From the NCBI GenBank assembly GCA_030490835.1, contig CM059975.1, positions 3,189,579 through 3,253,578 on the forward strand: 64,000 nt of DNA, written 5' to 3'. The stretch comes from Annona cherimola (taxonomy: Eukaryota > Streptophyta > Magnoliopsida > Magnoliales > Annonaceae). Positions 35,301 to 48,800 of this stretch are shown in pieces (the stretch's first letter is position 1; each line of letters starts with the position of its first letter). The position numbers and the translations under genes are program-made. The notes beneath the pieces were generated by a model, which was not told where the DNA came from, made no database searches, and worked only from the letters and a program-made list of their open reading frames with translations.

Positions 35301-38300
35301 CTGCAACTTTATTCATGAGAGAAAATCGGATGCCATTACGAGCACAGAATGTCTCAAGGGACCTAGCATGGTGGATTCCTTTCCCTGAATCTGGATCATA
35401 AGAAGCTTCCACAACAAGCAACATACGCCTCCAACCCAATGAAGGGCTGCTCTCATCAATCACTGCAACAAAGAAGCATCAAAATCAATCATTCACTAGT
35501 TTGTTTTTTGAATTATTCAATGAATCGAACCATTATATGTGTCTCTGAGAGAGACTTCATGGCACAGACCGATATTTTGAAGTTTCATTCTGGGGAGATT
35601 TTGAGACTTCAGTTTCTCTGACCATTTTTCATCATTAATTTGAGTTGGAACCAGTCGTTCACATAGATCTTGGAATGCTTGAGAGTTGTTCTGGACGAAC
35701 TCTTCAGTTGCTGCCTCCAGCTTGAGCCAAATTGTGGGATCAGTCTCATCCAATTCCATACCACAACGCTCATCAACTGTGCATACAGAATATAGATTCA
35801 CTAATACCGTGTAGGAAGTGGGTAAACACACATATCTTTATGAACCCAAAACAAAGTGTCTGCAGTTGCCAAGGGAATATCCAGGAAGGTCCAGCACGTT
35901 CAACATGCTGCTGCACAATACATGTTCCCCTTTTAGAACAATGTATGCTCCCCGTCTAAAATTGGAGCATATGCCTTTCCAGAGGGCTGACATGCACATC
36001 ACATGTCAATCTCTGATTACCTATCGATCTCACATTCTGCCTAATTGATGGACCATATAAGCTTCATTCTTAGGGGGCAAACATAACAGGGCGCACAGCA
36101 GAAAAACTTGTTTTTCCCACATATCAATACACTCCTTTGAACAACATTTAACTACAAAGTTTCTTGCCATGAAAATGGGTACGAAATGCACCAAGGATTA
36201 CTTAACATGTGGAATATCAAAAGGAGATCAAAGTAGCTGAACCTCAAATTATGATTCCCAATCAAATGACCATGACGAAGAGCAGCATATGATATTGACT
36301 CAATGCATTCACCTGGGTTAAAACGAAAATAGTTCATTTCAGGAAGCATAGGTATCAGTGCATCCAGAGCTTCCTCTGCTCGGTCCACTGAGCATGCACT
36401 CTCAATCAACACTTGTCCAGTATCTAAATAACGCCAGCCTCCTTTCCGAACCTAAAGTAAATAGATGGAAAAAAATAATAAATTTTCCAGTAGCTTAAAA
36501 GAGCCCAAACAGAAAGAGAAGTCATATGCTGTCAGGCACCAGCATTATACCTTTGTGGGAACAGAACCACATCCCACAGACAGTAGACAGTCAATTCTAG
36601 TGTCGGGCCACAAAAGTTGTGCTTCTCTTATGGCAAAAATGGTGGGATTGTTGGCGACAATAGCTCCATCCTGCCAACGGTTTACATCTGACACGAATAG
36701 AAGAAATACAAGTGTCAGAACTGAGATGAGAATTAAAGGCAACACATATTGCCAGTTCTACAAGCACAATGGAACGTATGCTAACGCATGGAAATTGAAA
36801 AAGGAACAAGAGTACCATCAGAGAAATCGTCGAGATAGTATGGAGCAGCTGATGAAGCTCGTATGGCCTGCCATATATAGTGCTTGCAACTTCCTAGGAA
36901 GGCACATCGTCGAGCATTTGTTCCAACTCTACTCGTTGTAAGACCATCTGCTGTTCCTATAGTAGCTTCTGGTGTTCCAGAAGGATACTGCAAAAAAAAA
37001 AAAAAAACAGCTTGAGCAAACCAAACCAAACCACCTTGCCTTATCAAAATAACTCCTAGCTGATTGTTCCACTATCGTGTGCTTGAAAGAGTTAAAACCT
37101 TTGAAAACTTCTACAGAATTCAACAGAAATATGCTGTTCATCACGGTTCACCAACCACTGGTTAAGACTCCCATACATGACTGAGGATGTCAGTGACTTC
37201 AAAACAGTAAGTGCACCATGCTGGCATCCTTTATCCCTATCTACTAGCCATTGATGCCGCACAAGACAAATGGAGAAAGCCAATGATAAGTTTTGACTGA
37301 CAACATAAGACTGATAAAAATTATGAGCCAACAGCGAAATGCTAAAGCGCCAGTGCCTCTAAAATGGCCATTCTAGGCCCATAATTGAACCCTAACACTG
37401 CTATTATCCATCTTTGTGGGTAGTGCTGATCATGCATGTTGGTAGCTCGTGCTAAATCTATCTCAGGTTAATGCATAATCAATCTCAGTTTCTCATTATG
37501 GCACTCCTAACACTGTCAGCAGCAACATTTTTGGTTCTTTGGAAAAGAAGTGAGTTCTTTGTAATTCCAGTGATATCTAATATACAAGGAGTTTATAACT
37601 CTACCATTAGTTTGCATCCAACAAATACATGCAAACTATGACATGATTGCATTTCACAAAACTAAGATAACTGATGTCTGATCTTTTTTATAGAAATTAT
37701 GAGCATGCCTGAGAAATCAAAGTGAAAAGAAATGTCATGCTTCAAAGAGCAGTCCCTCTTAATGATAATAGGAAACATTCATATCGAACATTACACGTAA
37801 ATGAACTCAACTTTATTTCTTCCCTTCTCCTTTACTACGTAAAAATATAGAAAAGGAATAAACCTGATAATTTCGGAACACAAATGGCTGAGCTGGAGTC
37901 ACACTGACAAGAGTCGAAACCACAAAAACTTTGGGAATGCATTTCACAGCTGACTCTATTAGAAGATCTCCATCTTCATCGGCACACATCTCCTTCAACA
38001 ATCTCTCAAATTCGTCTGCACTGTGCTGCAAGAGAATTTATGGTAAGGATTCCTGAGCCAGAGTTTTAAATAACAACAACAACAAGAAGAAAGATGTTAT
38101 TGTTTTCATTTCATACTTTAGACCCATGGACAACAACTCTGAAGCTTTGTGATGAACTTTTGTAGAGTTGATCCAGTTTCTCTCTCCATGTTGCAACTTC
38201 ATCCTTTGGAATAGGCTCCGCGAATACTAGTTTTCCTAGTCAGTTGGCAACTAATAAGATAGGTAAAAACAACTGAAACATAGCATGTTTTCAAAAGAAA

Positions 38301-41300
38301 ACAGATCATTACTCAAACCTTTTCCTAATCAAAAGACTCATTACATGATTCCCACAATTGCATCCCCAAAACAGGAACCATAAAAGCTCATTTGTGAGGC
38401 CATATGGCCATTTACAAGCCAACAATCAGATTGCTAGCACTACTGATAGGTCGAATGTTGTTTCTCCTTCCTTAACAAGGGTACAGAAAGTAAGCACCTA
38501 GCCTAAGTGCTTGTCTGACTGCATTTTTTAGAAATAGAAAGCACCAAATCAATCTGCTTTTATTGAGAATTTGGCCCTGCTTTGCACTTTTGCCAAAAAT
38601 TTTACTCCCAAAAGGCAGGAAACAGCCGAAATAAGTGCAGAGTAAAAAGCTTGAAAACCAAGCTTTTTCAAAAACGTGCAGAAGTGCAGTATTCAGCCAA
38701 GCAGGCCCTAAATCAGATTTTCCCTAAGCTTCCATCAGACAAACTGTTCATTTTTCCAGGCCACGCTTAACACGGACTCATGACCCAGCCTACTAGTGAC
38801 CAGATGACATCAAAATGATGATATTTATATTAGCTAAAAATTAGACACAAACAACATTATTTAGGCGGTTCAGTCAAAGGTATTCCTAGTTTAGACAGCT
38901 ATCAGTCTTGGATAGGCTTGAGCTGAATATGTTGGGCCAGGCTTCATTACTAGCAAGTTGAATGGGGGAAAGCTCAGAAATGATGCATGACCCATTCTTA
39001 GGCATTCTATTGCCAGCCCAAGCAGCATTTGTATGTTGAACATTTGTATATCATACCAGCGTACCTACCAAGTTTCTTATATATTTCCTCACATTGGTCC
39101 AGGGTCATTTGCTTGATCCCAAGGGCAATTGCAAGCATACCACCAGTAGAAGTGCCACATATTAGGTCAAACATCTCATGAATGCGCTTCCCTGTTCCTT
39201 GCTCGATTCGTTTGAGTATCTGAACAGTGGCAAGACCTTTCATGCCACCCCCATCCATTGAGAGTATGCGCAATCCTTGCTTACCGACCTTCCTTCCTCT
39301 TATTGCTCGTCGCAGTACTTCATTCTCTCCTGAAAAGGCATGCTCAAGCAGAGTCACCAATTGCAATCAATTGAAAACATTGTTAACTCAGACAAAAGAG
39401 GTCAGAGAAACAAACCAAGAATTGCCAAAGCACGTAATGCAGCTTTGTTCACACAGGACTCAGCTGTGGCTGTCAGACGTACAAGAAGTTCACGTAAGCT
39501 TTCTGAAGTAGCAAAAGTCTGGCGATTCTCCAAGCAGAAAGCTAAATTCCCAATAGAAAAAAGAGCTAGTCTTTGCACCTAATGGAAGGATCATCATTAC
39601 TGCTTGAGCATAAATAAAGACTATCTTAGATGTAAAGACTATCTTAGATGTCTTAGGTGAGTGTGAATGCATCTCTGAATGAAAATTTCCCAACTTTGGT
39701 ATGTCTCAACCTTTGCCTTAGTTATGTCTCAACTTTGGCATGCCTCTTATTTCCCAACTTTCCCAACTAAGGTAGGCTTCACTCTGTACCTCAACTTAGC
39801 GTAGTATCAGGTGACCAACTTGAGAGAACAGTACCACAGATTTATGGAAGATGGATAATTTTTACAATGGCGAAGGTCCACATTCAACCATATAACACAT
39901 AGACACATGTACATGTATGTAGGTATGTACGCATGCGTGTAAGGTATGTATATACAATCCTACATCAGTGCATGAACAGACACATCTAAGAGGCATGTCC
40001 TACGAATGATTCAAATGCTCAACCTAAGTGTAAAGGGGCATCCGGATTTCGCGAGCTCAATGAACAAGTGCAATGATTACCTCCACATTTTTATGTCCGC
40101 ATAAAGCTTTTAGAGATCTGAGAACATCTTTAGTGAGCATTTTTTGAGCTACAGTACTAGAGGCAAATGCCAAGTTGACCACAACTTGCAGCACAGAAAT
40201 TACTTCCTCTGAGTCAACTGACTTCAGAGCCGATTCGATGGGCTGCATGATATCAGATTTCATCAGCTGCATTGCTACTGTAACATCAGCTGCAAGTGAT
40301 GACAAAGCAGAACCTGCTTGCTCAACCTGCCATATTAAGAAACAAGAAAAGATATTGTTTTAAGGTCAATAGGTACAAACACAGGAAACAAAGAGGAATT
40401 ATATGTATCCTGACTAGCCATATTATGGCATCTTTTGAGAATTCGGCTTGTGTCAATGTAGAAGAGTCCACTATCTACTATACAAACCATTTATGGAACA
40501 TAGCATAGCCAAAGATTTCAAGGATGGAACTCTCAATGGTGAGGTCCTGACAATACAATTTTCTGATGGTTGGGCAATACTGCCTCATGCAAACTGAAAT
40601 TTGAACAGTGAGTAATATGACATTGATCAAAGATAATATAACACCTCACCGACTAATAAAAGTAAGGATTACCCTACGTACCACATGCCGATCATCACTG
40701 CTTATCATACTTATAAGCTGTCGAATGGCATTTTCATCTTTACCAATGGCAGTATGGTTGGCGTTATCTTGCATAATTTTTGCCAATGCAGATGCAAGCA
40801 AAGGGTGATGACACGAGGAGAACCGAAAAATAAGAGAGAAGAAGGCACTCAGTTTGTGCCTAGATGCAACAAAATAGGAGCTGTTTTCCATCTGCAGTTA
40901 CAAAAATGAACTTTCAGACACCAAGAATACACGCAATCAAAGAGATTTGTTATTTTGTCCATAACAATCATCTGTCCGTTATTACCTCAATTCGAACATT
41001 TACTGACTTTAGATTCTCATCAGCTTCAATTCTGATATTCGCCAAAGAAAGGTGGCGAAGTTTCCGCAGGGGTAAAATTTCAGGAAGAAATTCAAGAGGA
41101 TTGTCAAATAGCCTTAAAATACGTAGCTCAGCCATAGCCCTGCCATTGAATTACAACAAAGTTTAGAATACAACATGGATTGAGGAAGGAAGCTAGGTCT
41201 GTTTGGGAACATGTAAAGGGGGGTAAATTTTTTCCCACTTCTAAAAATTTTCACACTTCCCCCCATACACCTTTTGATATAATTTGATATCTTAATACCT

Positions 41301-43493
41301 AATTACCGAATTTTTTTTATTCTTACCTCTACATTTCAATCATTTTTTCATACATTTTTATATAACTACTCTATCTGTTTTAGCTTTTTTCCCTTATTGC
41401 TAATCATTCCTCCATTATATCATATCGCTCTCTTAATTCTTCAAAATCCTTCCCATTTCCACTTTTACATCTTCCCAAACACACCCTAATTCTAGCTAAG
41501 TTGATTAAACAACCTGAAATCCAGAAGGGGGCGGATCAGCCTGTTATGTTCAAGAGACAGTTCCACCAGCCCAACGCATTGCCGGAGTTCCACTGCTTAA
41601 GCAAAAATGTCAAAAACACAACATTGATCCCTAATTCTCAACCAAAAAAAAAAAAGAACAAGAACAAGAAAACACAAAATTTACCTGGGACTGAAACCAA
41701 CATATTGTTGTCAACTCGAAGCACTTTAAGAGTTTTAAGTTCACCCAGTTCTGGAGGCAAAACTGTCAGTTTATTGTTATCAAGATATAACTTCTCAAGA
41801 AGTGGTAATCGAGTCAATTCAACCGGCAATACCTGGTAAAAAGTTGCATAATTAAAAAGCAAATATCGTGAGGAGATATTTTTTTGTGTGTAAATCATGT
41901 AATATTAAGAGTCTTCATTTTGAGACCCATCAGGGCCAGTGTTTATTGTAACTACCCCTCACACAAAAAAGAAAACAAACAAAATGATGGTTTAAAAGTA
42001 GCATTATTTCTCTTTGATGCAAGATGAATGAATATTCTTTTTTATATAAATGAAAGTAGTCACATAAGAGCATAATCAGTGCTTCCAGCAAGCCAAAGGT
42101 GGAAGGGATAGAACTCACAAAATTTTCATTCAGGCATTGCACGTTTTTAAAAAGAAAACGTTGCTTTGCCAGATGGTAAGTCATTTTCTGTGTCCTTGAT
42201 AGCACAGATTCAAGAGACAAAAAAATAGTCTATCCAGAACATGACATTCAGGCATTGCTTGTTTACAGTAAGGTGTTTCTTGGAGTAATCGTAACCATCT
42301 TTTTTCTGTCCCCTTGATAGGAGGGACTTGTGGCACAAAAATAGCCTATAAAGAAAATGGGACTTAAGGCACATTCATGTTGAGTTCTTGACCTCCAGAC
42401 CTACGTCCCTAACCAATGGGAGCCTCACGCGGTCTTACTTCCTTTTCTATTGCAGGCTCATATTTCATAATATAAAGCAAAGCATTTCCTTCTATCAGTA
42501 TGCTCTGCATTATTCAAAGCAAGACAGTGGATGAATTATCAGGGGTCCTAGTGAGTAACATAATAGGCAAAAGAATCCCGAATTGAACTTTCAGATGTCG
42601 GTTATTTGCAATGAACTTTTCTTTTTTTTAATCAAACATGGATCTTGATTCTTTGTGAAGTTTTAAACTGCCAACAGCTCTGAGGTTCCAATCTATAAAA
42701 TGTTGTCTCACTTGTCTCACCTTTAACAGCTCAATAATATTATTCAACGTAAAATTCTTCCGAGAGATTATCAACTCCAACACTCCAGGGAACAAACAAA
42801 AAGGAAATGCGTAAAGCAGTCCACCTCAGGACAGACTTTTGCCAACGAATATCTCTGAATTTTCAGCCTATAATCAGTCACTTGTGTTCAAAAAATGGAT
42901 CAATGTTCCTGATCATTCACAAGCAGAATCTGATTTGAGGCAGCACCCTCCCTAAGAATCATCATGGTAATAGAAAAATTGCTTACCAACAAGCTGCACC
43001 CGCAGACGCTCACCACAGTGAGAGTCTTCCAGTGCTCGCCAAAGCCTCGAAATCCATCACCAACGCCAGAAGACACCAGCTCCGACCGCAACAGCCTAGT
43101 GAGCACACCCACCCCATCGCTCTGCTGCCCGGAGCCTGCCGTCTTGGACATCTTGATCGACCGCAGCGGCTCCCTCATCGTGATCACCTTCATCTCAACG
43201 TCAACACTCTCCGCCACCTCCTTTTCTTCCTGATCCTCCCGCTCGCGTCCGATGATACTGAGGACAACGGAATCCTGCGGCGGAGGCAGCGCCACCATCA
43301 GCTGGGATTGGAGACGGAGGGCAACCTGATCCTCATCGTCGGCCGCCGTCCAATCAAGCTCGATCTGGAAATGTGGCTCATTGGCCGAGATCGGCGGAGG
43401 ATCGGCTGCAGGGATCGAATCGTCGGCGTCGCCATAGCTGAGGGTGAGGCGAAAATTTTCGGAGTGGCGTTTCCAGCCCAAACCCCACGACAT
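32333..43493 (-). CDS. pPLAI: Patatin-related phospholipase A I with LRR and ARM/HEAT repeats
   Basis: Lipid acyl hydrolase acting on membrane phospho- and galactolipids; relatives contribute to basal jasmonate and defence (family knowledge). Nineteen exons on minus: 43493-42987, 41832-41685, 41592-41514, 41139-40986, 40891-40682, 40326-40081, 39578-39416, 39329-39069, 38235-38117, 38025-37864, 36987-36816, 36687-36551, 36451-36313, 35776-35531, 35462-34988, 34539-34323, 33923-33834 and 32782-32333 as listed, with all phases consistent, giving 1324 aa, near the usual 1300. Order: N-terminal region 1-169, leucine-rich repeats about 170-296 (LPLLEKLYLDNNKLTVLPPE), ARM/HEAT-like about 297-500, and a patatin domain from 520. 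Patatin motifs are DGGGMKG (528-534), GTSTG with nucleophile Ser563, and DGA with Asp747. The acidic C-terminus ends in RVDVALQHALSSHPKLKYTC. The donor at 35531 is weak; an alternative lies about 45 bases upstream in the same phase. Confidence 0.95.
41196..41486. mobile_element. M1-variant MITE in phospholipase intron
   Basis: Starts GGTCTGTTTGGGAACATG and ends CTTCCCAAACACACCC followed by TAA. It shares M1 ends and body landmarks (CAATCATTTTTTCATACA, TATCATATC) but has a C/G-rich GGGGGGTAAATT subterminal part, marking a subfamily also seen truncated at 62862. Confidence 0.75.
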
Positions 43494-45838
43494 TGCTGGA
43501 ATGCGCTCTCCCGCTGGAGAATTGGGCTAGGGTTTTGGGGGAGAATACGATCTGTCGGAGTGGGGTTTTTCAGAGAAACAAGGCCTTTATGCTGTGGGAA
43601 TGGCGTTTTCGTAAATTCCAGGGCGGTAGTTGGGAAGAATGGCTGTTTTGTAAATACAACGCAGAGAGATTCGTGGCGTTGTTGGAACCCTTACAGGAGT
43701 TGCGGAAGAGGACGGCATCGAAAACCCAGCAGGCAGGCCGAAGGGGTTTTCCTGCATTTTTATTCCGGTTTTTTATATTTGTTTTTTAGCTTTTTGATTT
43801 TATATGTTGAGATTTTTCGTTTTCTTGTAGTTTAAACCCCCGACGCTCATGGAAATCCTGCGTTAGTGCGGATATAATGAAAAAAATGCGCTTGTCGATT
43901 TCCCAAAATACAAATTCCTAGATGGAAGTAAGTCACTGGATTTTTCAGCGTTAATGGCGGTTCGTTGTGACTTGTGAGACGGAGTTTTCGTTTGATTTCA
44001 GCATTGTGGATTGAGTTTCGTTACTTTGCAAAATCTCTTTCTCCTGGGTGTTTCAGCGTTTCGAAGACAACCTTTATCCGGGTATTGATGAAAAACCTCA
44101 ACCCATTTCCATCGGTGGCATCACCAACATTTTCTGCTGACTAGGCATACGTCCGTTTCGGGGACTCGGTTTTTCACGCTTCTCAGTAACTATTCTGTCT
44201 CCACTTCTGCGATATCACGCCATAACCTTATCTATTTTGGGCTAGCCTAAATATTTATTATTTTTATTTTTTTAGTTTGTGTTATAAAACTGTTTTCTAT
44301 GCGTCTGTAATTTATATGGGTAGGACACTAGGACTTTGAAATTAAAAAAATACTTGCGCATTTTTAAAAATGATAAAACTCGACATATAAAAATTAAAGA
44401 GCCCTGGTTCTACGTGTAACCCATTTTTATTTTTATTTTATAAATATGGAAAGCTATATGTATTTTAACCCATAAACTAATTTTTACCATTTTTAGATAT
44501 TTTAAGTATTTTTTTATTTTTAAACATAAGTATTTTTAAACAAGTATTTTTAAGTATTTTTATCATAATTTTTACCATTTATGAGTTAAGTATACTTAGC
44601 TTTACATGCTTATAAAAAAATTTAAAAAATAACTTTTTTAGCCAGACGGCACGGAGGCAGCCATGCGTCCTGATCACCGCTCAAAATTAAATACATTTTC
44701 CAAAACAGTTTTTTAAGCAGGCCTATCATGCCCCTAGTTAAGGTCAGGCGTTTGCGAAATCAATTCCGTAACAGTACATAATCGTAAATTAGTTGTGTTT
44801 CGAATATTTGCATAATCAACTTTCTTTAAGCTGTAAAATATTGCGAAATATTTGACAGACTTTAGAAAGACGCTTGAGTTTTTCGTGGAGAAAATTTCCA
44901 TGCTCAAATGCACTTTAATTTTTCTTTAGCACCTAAGCAGACACCACCGTAGTCAATGCTTTCCGGTCGATCTGCAGAGCTTCCTCAGCGTCCAAAATTT
45001 GGCGACGACCCACTAGAACCTTGACACGTTCCGGACGAAGAAAACGTGTTACCTTGTCCTCGTGTTGAAATTCGAGGCTGCCAAGACAAGCGACTCAGTC
45101 GAGGAACGCTTGCAATGCAAATGATCTACTCTCACAAGCTTCCTTCCTCTTTAGAGTTTGAACAGTCGAACTTTTGCCTTGGATTTCAATACTTATCTTT
45201 GATCCCTACGTGCAAGTCACACAAACGAAAGCCCTTTTGGCACGATCGCTGTCAAATGCTATATGCATGCCACACACAATTCACCCTCCAACCTGAACCG
45301 GTGATTCACATGCTTTCAAACATCAAGGTTGAAATGCCGGCTGGAAGATGGGATAATGCTTCTCAGGACATAAAAGTTTGAGCATTTCCCATCTCTAGGT
45401 TTGAAAATAATAAATTCCCACCAAGCATACACCGCACCTTCGCCCTGCAGGCTTGCACTACAGAACTCTGTTCCCATCTTTTACTTGTCATCCAGTATAA
45501 GAAGCAAACAGCAGTTTCTAAAGAAAATTTCATTAGTATATATATACACATACGACCGTGCGCTGCCTCATTGACTCAGCCATGTTCACGCTCACTAACT
45601 GCACAATGTTACCAAAAAAAATGCCATCTTGTCACGATGTCCTTCGCCGCCTCGAGCATCACGCAACCATAGGCGCAGAAACGGCAGAAAACCTTATCCA
45701 TGTCATCATTAGTCCTGCAAAAGGCCGCTAGGTGGTGTCTTTAATTCTCCTTCTGAGACACCACACCATGCCACAGGTCCAAAGAACCAGCCCGATTTGA
45801 ACAAAATCAGGGTCCATGCATACTCACACTAAGTTGCT
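43494..45838. other. Spacer between phospholipase and polymerase genes
   Basis: 43494 to about 43780 is GC-richer, the phospholipase leader/promoter. About 44230-44660 is AT-rich with M2-like arms (TTTTTACCATTT blocks in both orientations). About 44930-45360 is GC-balanced with short open frames on both strands that I could not identify. The stretch from about 45360 to 45838 is likely the polymerase 3' untranslated region. Confidence 0.45.
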
Positions 45839-48800
45839 TTATTTGGCAGCATACCAGCTTTGTGCGCATTTAGCATCAACAGCAAGGTCGACCTTCAGGA
45901 AGTTGGTACCATAGAAAGGTTTGGACAAGCACTCCACAACAACTGCCTTGGCAACCTCTGCTGACTCTATGGGCCCTTCCAATATGACTTCATCGTGGAC
46001 CTATTTCCAGCAAGATGTCAGTTCATACTTTCTAAATTTTGTAGTAGAAATTTTTTAAAAGAAGGGGTCTAAAACAATGATATATAAGTTGAACAGGAAG
46101 TCAAACCAGTTAGAAACGCATTCCCCAGCCCAACTGGTGCAACCATCCGATCCAATTGTTTTGACCAGTTCAATGTGATTTAGAAGAAAAAAATAATGAC
46201 ATAATAAAAAAATTTAAAAATTATGAAACCATTGATCTTCATCTAAAAACATAGAACTTTTACTAATATGTGTATCCAATGAATAAAATAACACAAAAAA
46301 GAAGATTCATGGATGTTAATCAAAGTTGTATTTTCATTGCATCAACATCAACTTTAAACAAACAAACAAACAAAGAAGAAGAAGAAGACGACAAAAAGAT
46401 CAAATGAATAATAGTCTGGAACAGTTGTAGTAACAGTAAGTGGATATATTTTGAGGCGTTTTATCACTGCACTGAAAGAGAGGAAGGATACTTTTTCACC
46501 ATTGAACTAAAAGAGAAGGAATAGGAAAATATGGCTTCAGAATGATGGTCATGAAAAAAAAAAAAAAAAAAAACAAGGGGGCCCTCTTTTCTATATTAGC
46601 ATTTGATTGCCGGATTTTACTTTTGCTCGCCTTTCTTTATGTTGGCAAAGTAAATTATCACATTAATCAAGACTTGCTTCGACTCCAAATTCTAGAACAA
46701 ATACACAACAGGTGTCTCCACTCCTGTTAGCCAGCTAAAGACCTTTTTTATTTGCTTGATATCTGAGTCAAATCAATCTCAGAGATTATTCTACCTGCAA
46801 GATTAGCCTCCATCCAAGCTCCTTTAAGCAGGCATTCCTTGAAATCTCAAGCATGGCACACATAGCAACATCTGCAGCACTACCCTGTTGGTATCCACAA
46901 TGCAAGATGTTAAGAGATGAGAGACCGAGCAAAAGCTATGTTTTGTAAGGAATAGAAGTATCAAGCAAGAAAATAGAAGCAAAGTAGGAAGAGCATAAGA
47001 ACCACAAACAACAAAAGCCCATTGGTTTAAGAGTTTCCAATGCTTCCATTACTTCCATTATGAATAATGACAAGTTTCAATTCCCATATCTTCTGATCTG
47101 CTCAACCATGCAAGAGAATTTGCAACATACCCAAATCCTTAATTTCAGCAATTAGAATCAGGGTTTTCCCAAGGATTTAACGGGTGCCAAAAGTACTCGG
47201 AGGAGAAGCATTTTTCTTTCCAGGCAGCTAAAAGATTTTAAAGGCCATTAAACAACTGAAAACAGGCTGTACCACTACCACACACTTAAAAGAACAAATA
47301 GAAGAAGAATGAAGACTACCTGCACTGGAGTGTTGATAGCAGCTCGTTCAATGTGGCCCCTTAGAGAGTTGCTTGCATTAGTCAATGAGGGAAAGCGACG
47401 AGCACGTCCAAGCAACGTATGAACACACTGGGTTTCATATGCCGCTTTCTTTTGTTGTTTCTGCCAGCGCAGAACTTCCTTTCTTTCTTTATACCACAGA
47501 TCTACAGTCTTTTTAGCTTCCTCTACAGAAACCTGAGAACAGAAATGGGCAACTCATGAAGATCTATTTGTATCAAAGTGCTGGCCCTACTCCCCAAGAT
47601 GGACAAGGGACTAGTGCATAATAACTAGCTATGGTAAATGGAACATACTTGAAAGGGTTACGATTACATGCAACCAATTGTATGGTATCATTCTGTGCAA
47701 CTGGCTGATGTTTTATTTAAAATTTGTTCTTGATATCCAAAGCAAATAATAATATTCATCCATATGTATTTATTTATGGTTTTGCAATTTATTTTGATTC
47801 GAAACTTATTTTTGCTAACAATTAAAAATCATATTGGAGAGAATATGAAGCTATTAAACTTTGAAAATGAATATATAACCTATCAACGTTTTCGATATAC
47901 ATATTTTTGGAATCTTAACTAAATATATATTAATGAATATTATTATCGGTAGAGATTTAATTAAAAATTTATACTAAAAAATAACCAGCTGCATGTTCTC
48001 ACAACCTTATTTTAAAAATAAATCATGTACCTCGCATCCTTTTTTAAAAAATAAATAAATAAATAAACTACTTTTTCAGAGGAAGAGACATAAGCAACCA
48101 TTTGCAATGGAACAACCAAGAAATCAATAACATAAATAGAAAGAAAATGTCCATGGAATCTAATCAGCCTGGCCCACTTAAATTCCAACAGCAATACCAG
48201 GAATCTGAGTTTCACAGATAGAAGAACATGTACAAGCCATGAACAGTTGCAGCACTCACGAACATCATCTAAGCGTTATATGAAAGAATTCAAATTGAGA
48301 GGGTTGGGTTGGGTTGGGTTGTTAGAAGAAATATGCAAACAAGGCAGCGGTATCTCATGAAGTCCAACTTTATGAACTAACATTGCTACAACAATATTAA
48401 CCATTATTAAAAACGGTATGCATACCTTCCAGTCGCGGGACAGCCCAACAGGAGTTTTTCCATAGGCAATTGAAAAGTTGAGCATTTTAGCCTTTCTTCT
48501 CTCTGAAGCAAATGCATCCTGCAATGCACACCGATAAAAAGAAAAAAAATACACAGTATATACCATTAATAGTTTGCAATTACACGAATCAACCCAGCTA
48601 AAATTTTAACACTGTAAGGATTTTAGATGTACAAAAGGAGTCTGAATTTCACTAACAGTCTAAAATGTTAACTTGTAACCTCTGGCATTATTGGCATTTG
48701 GCACACTTGCTATAAGGGAATAGTGTCTCCACAACTTCACTATGTTATCTCAAGCAGGATGTTCAACAACTGTATCTGCAATTTAAGAGCCACTATCCCA

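Noticed and set aside
43032..43835. Long plus-strand ORF of 267 codons
   Set aside because: It is the antisense shadow of the GC-rich first exon and leader of the phospholipase gene.
45046..45381. Plus-strand ORF of 111 codons
   Set aside because: No recognisable similarity, no splice or leader context, and it overlaps the minus-strand remnant and the polymerase 3' region.
48299..48321. GGGTT repeats resembling a telomeric tract
   Set aside because: Only about four units of GGGTT, not the plant TTTAGGG telomere repeat; a short simple repeat in an intron.
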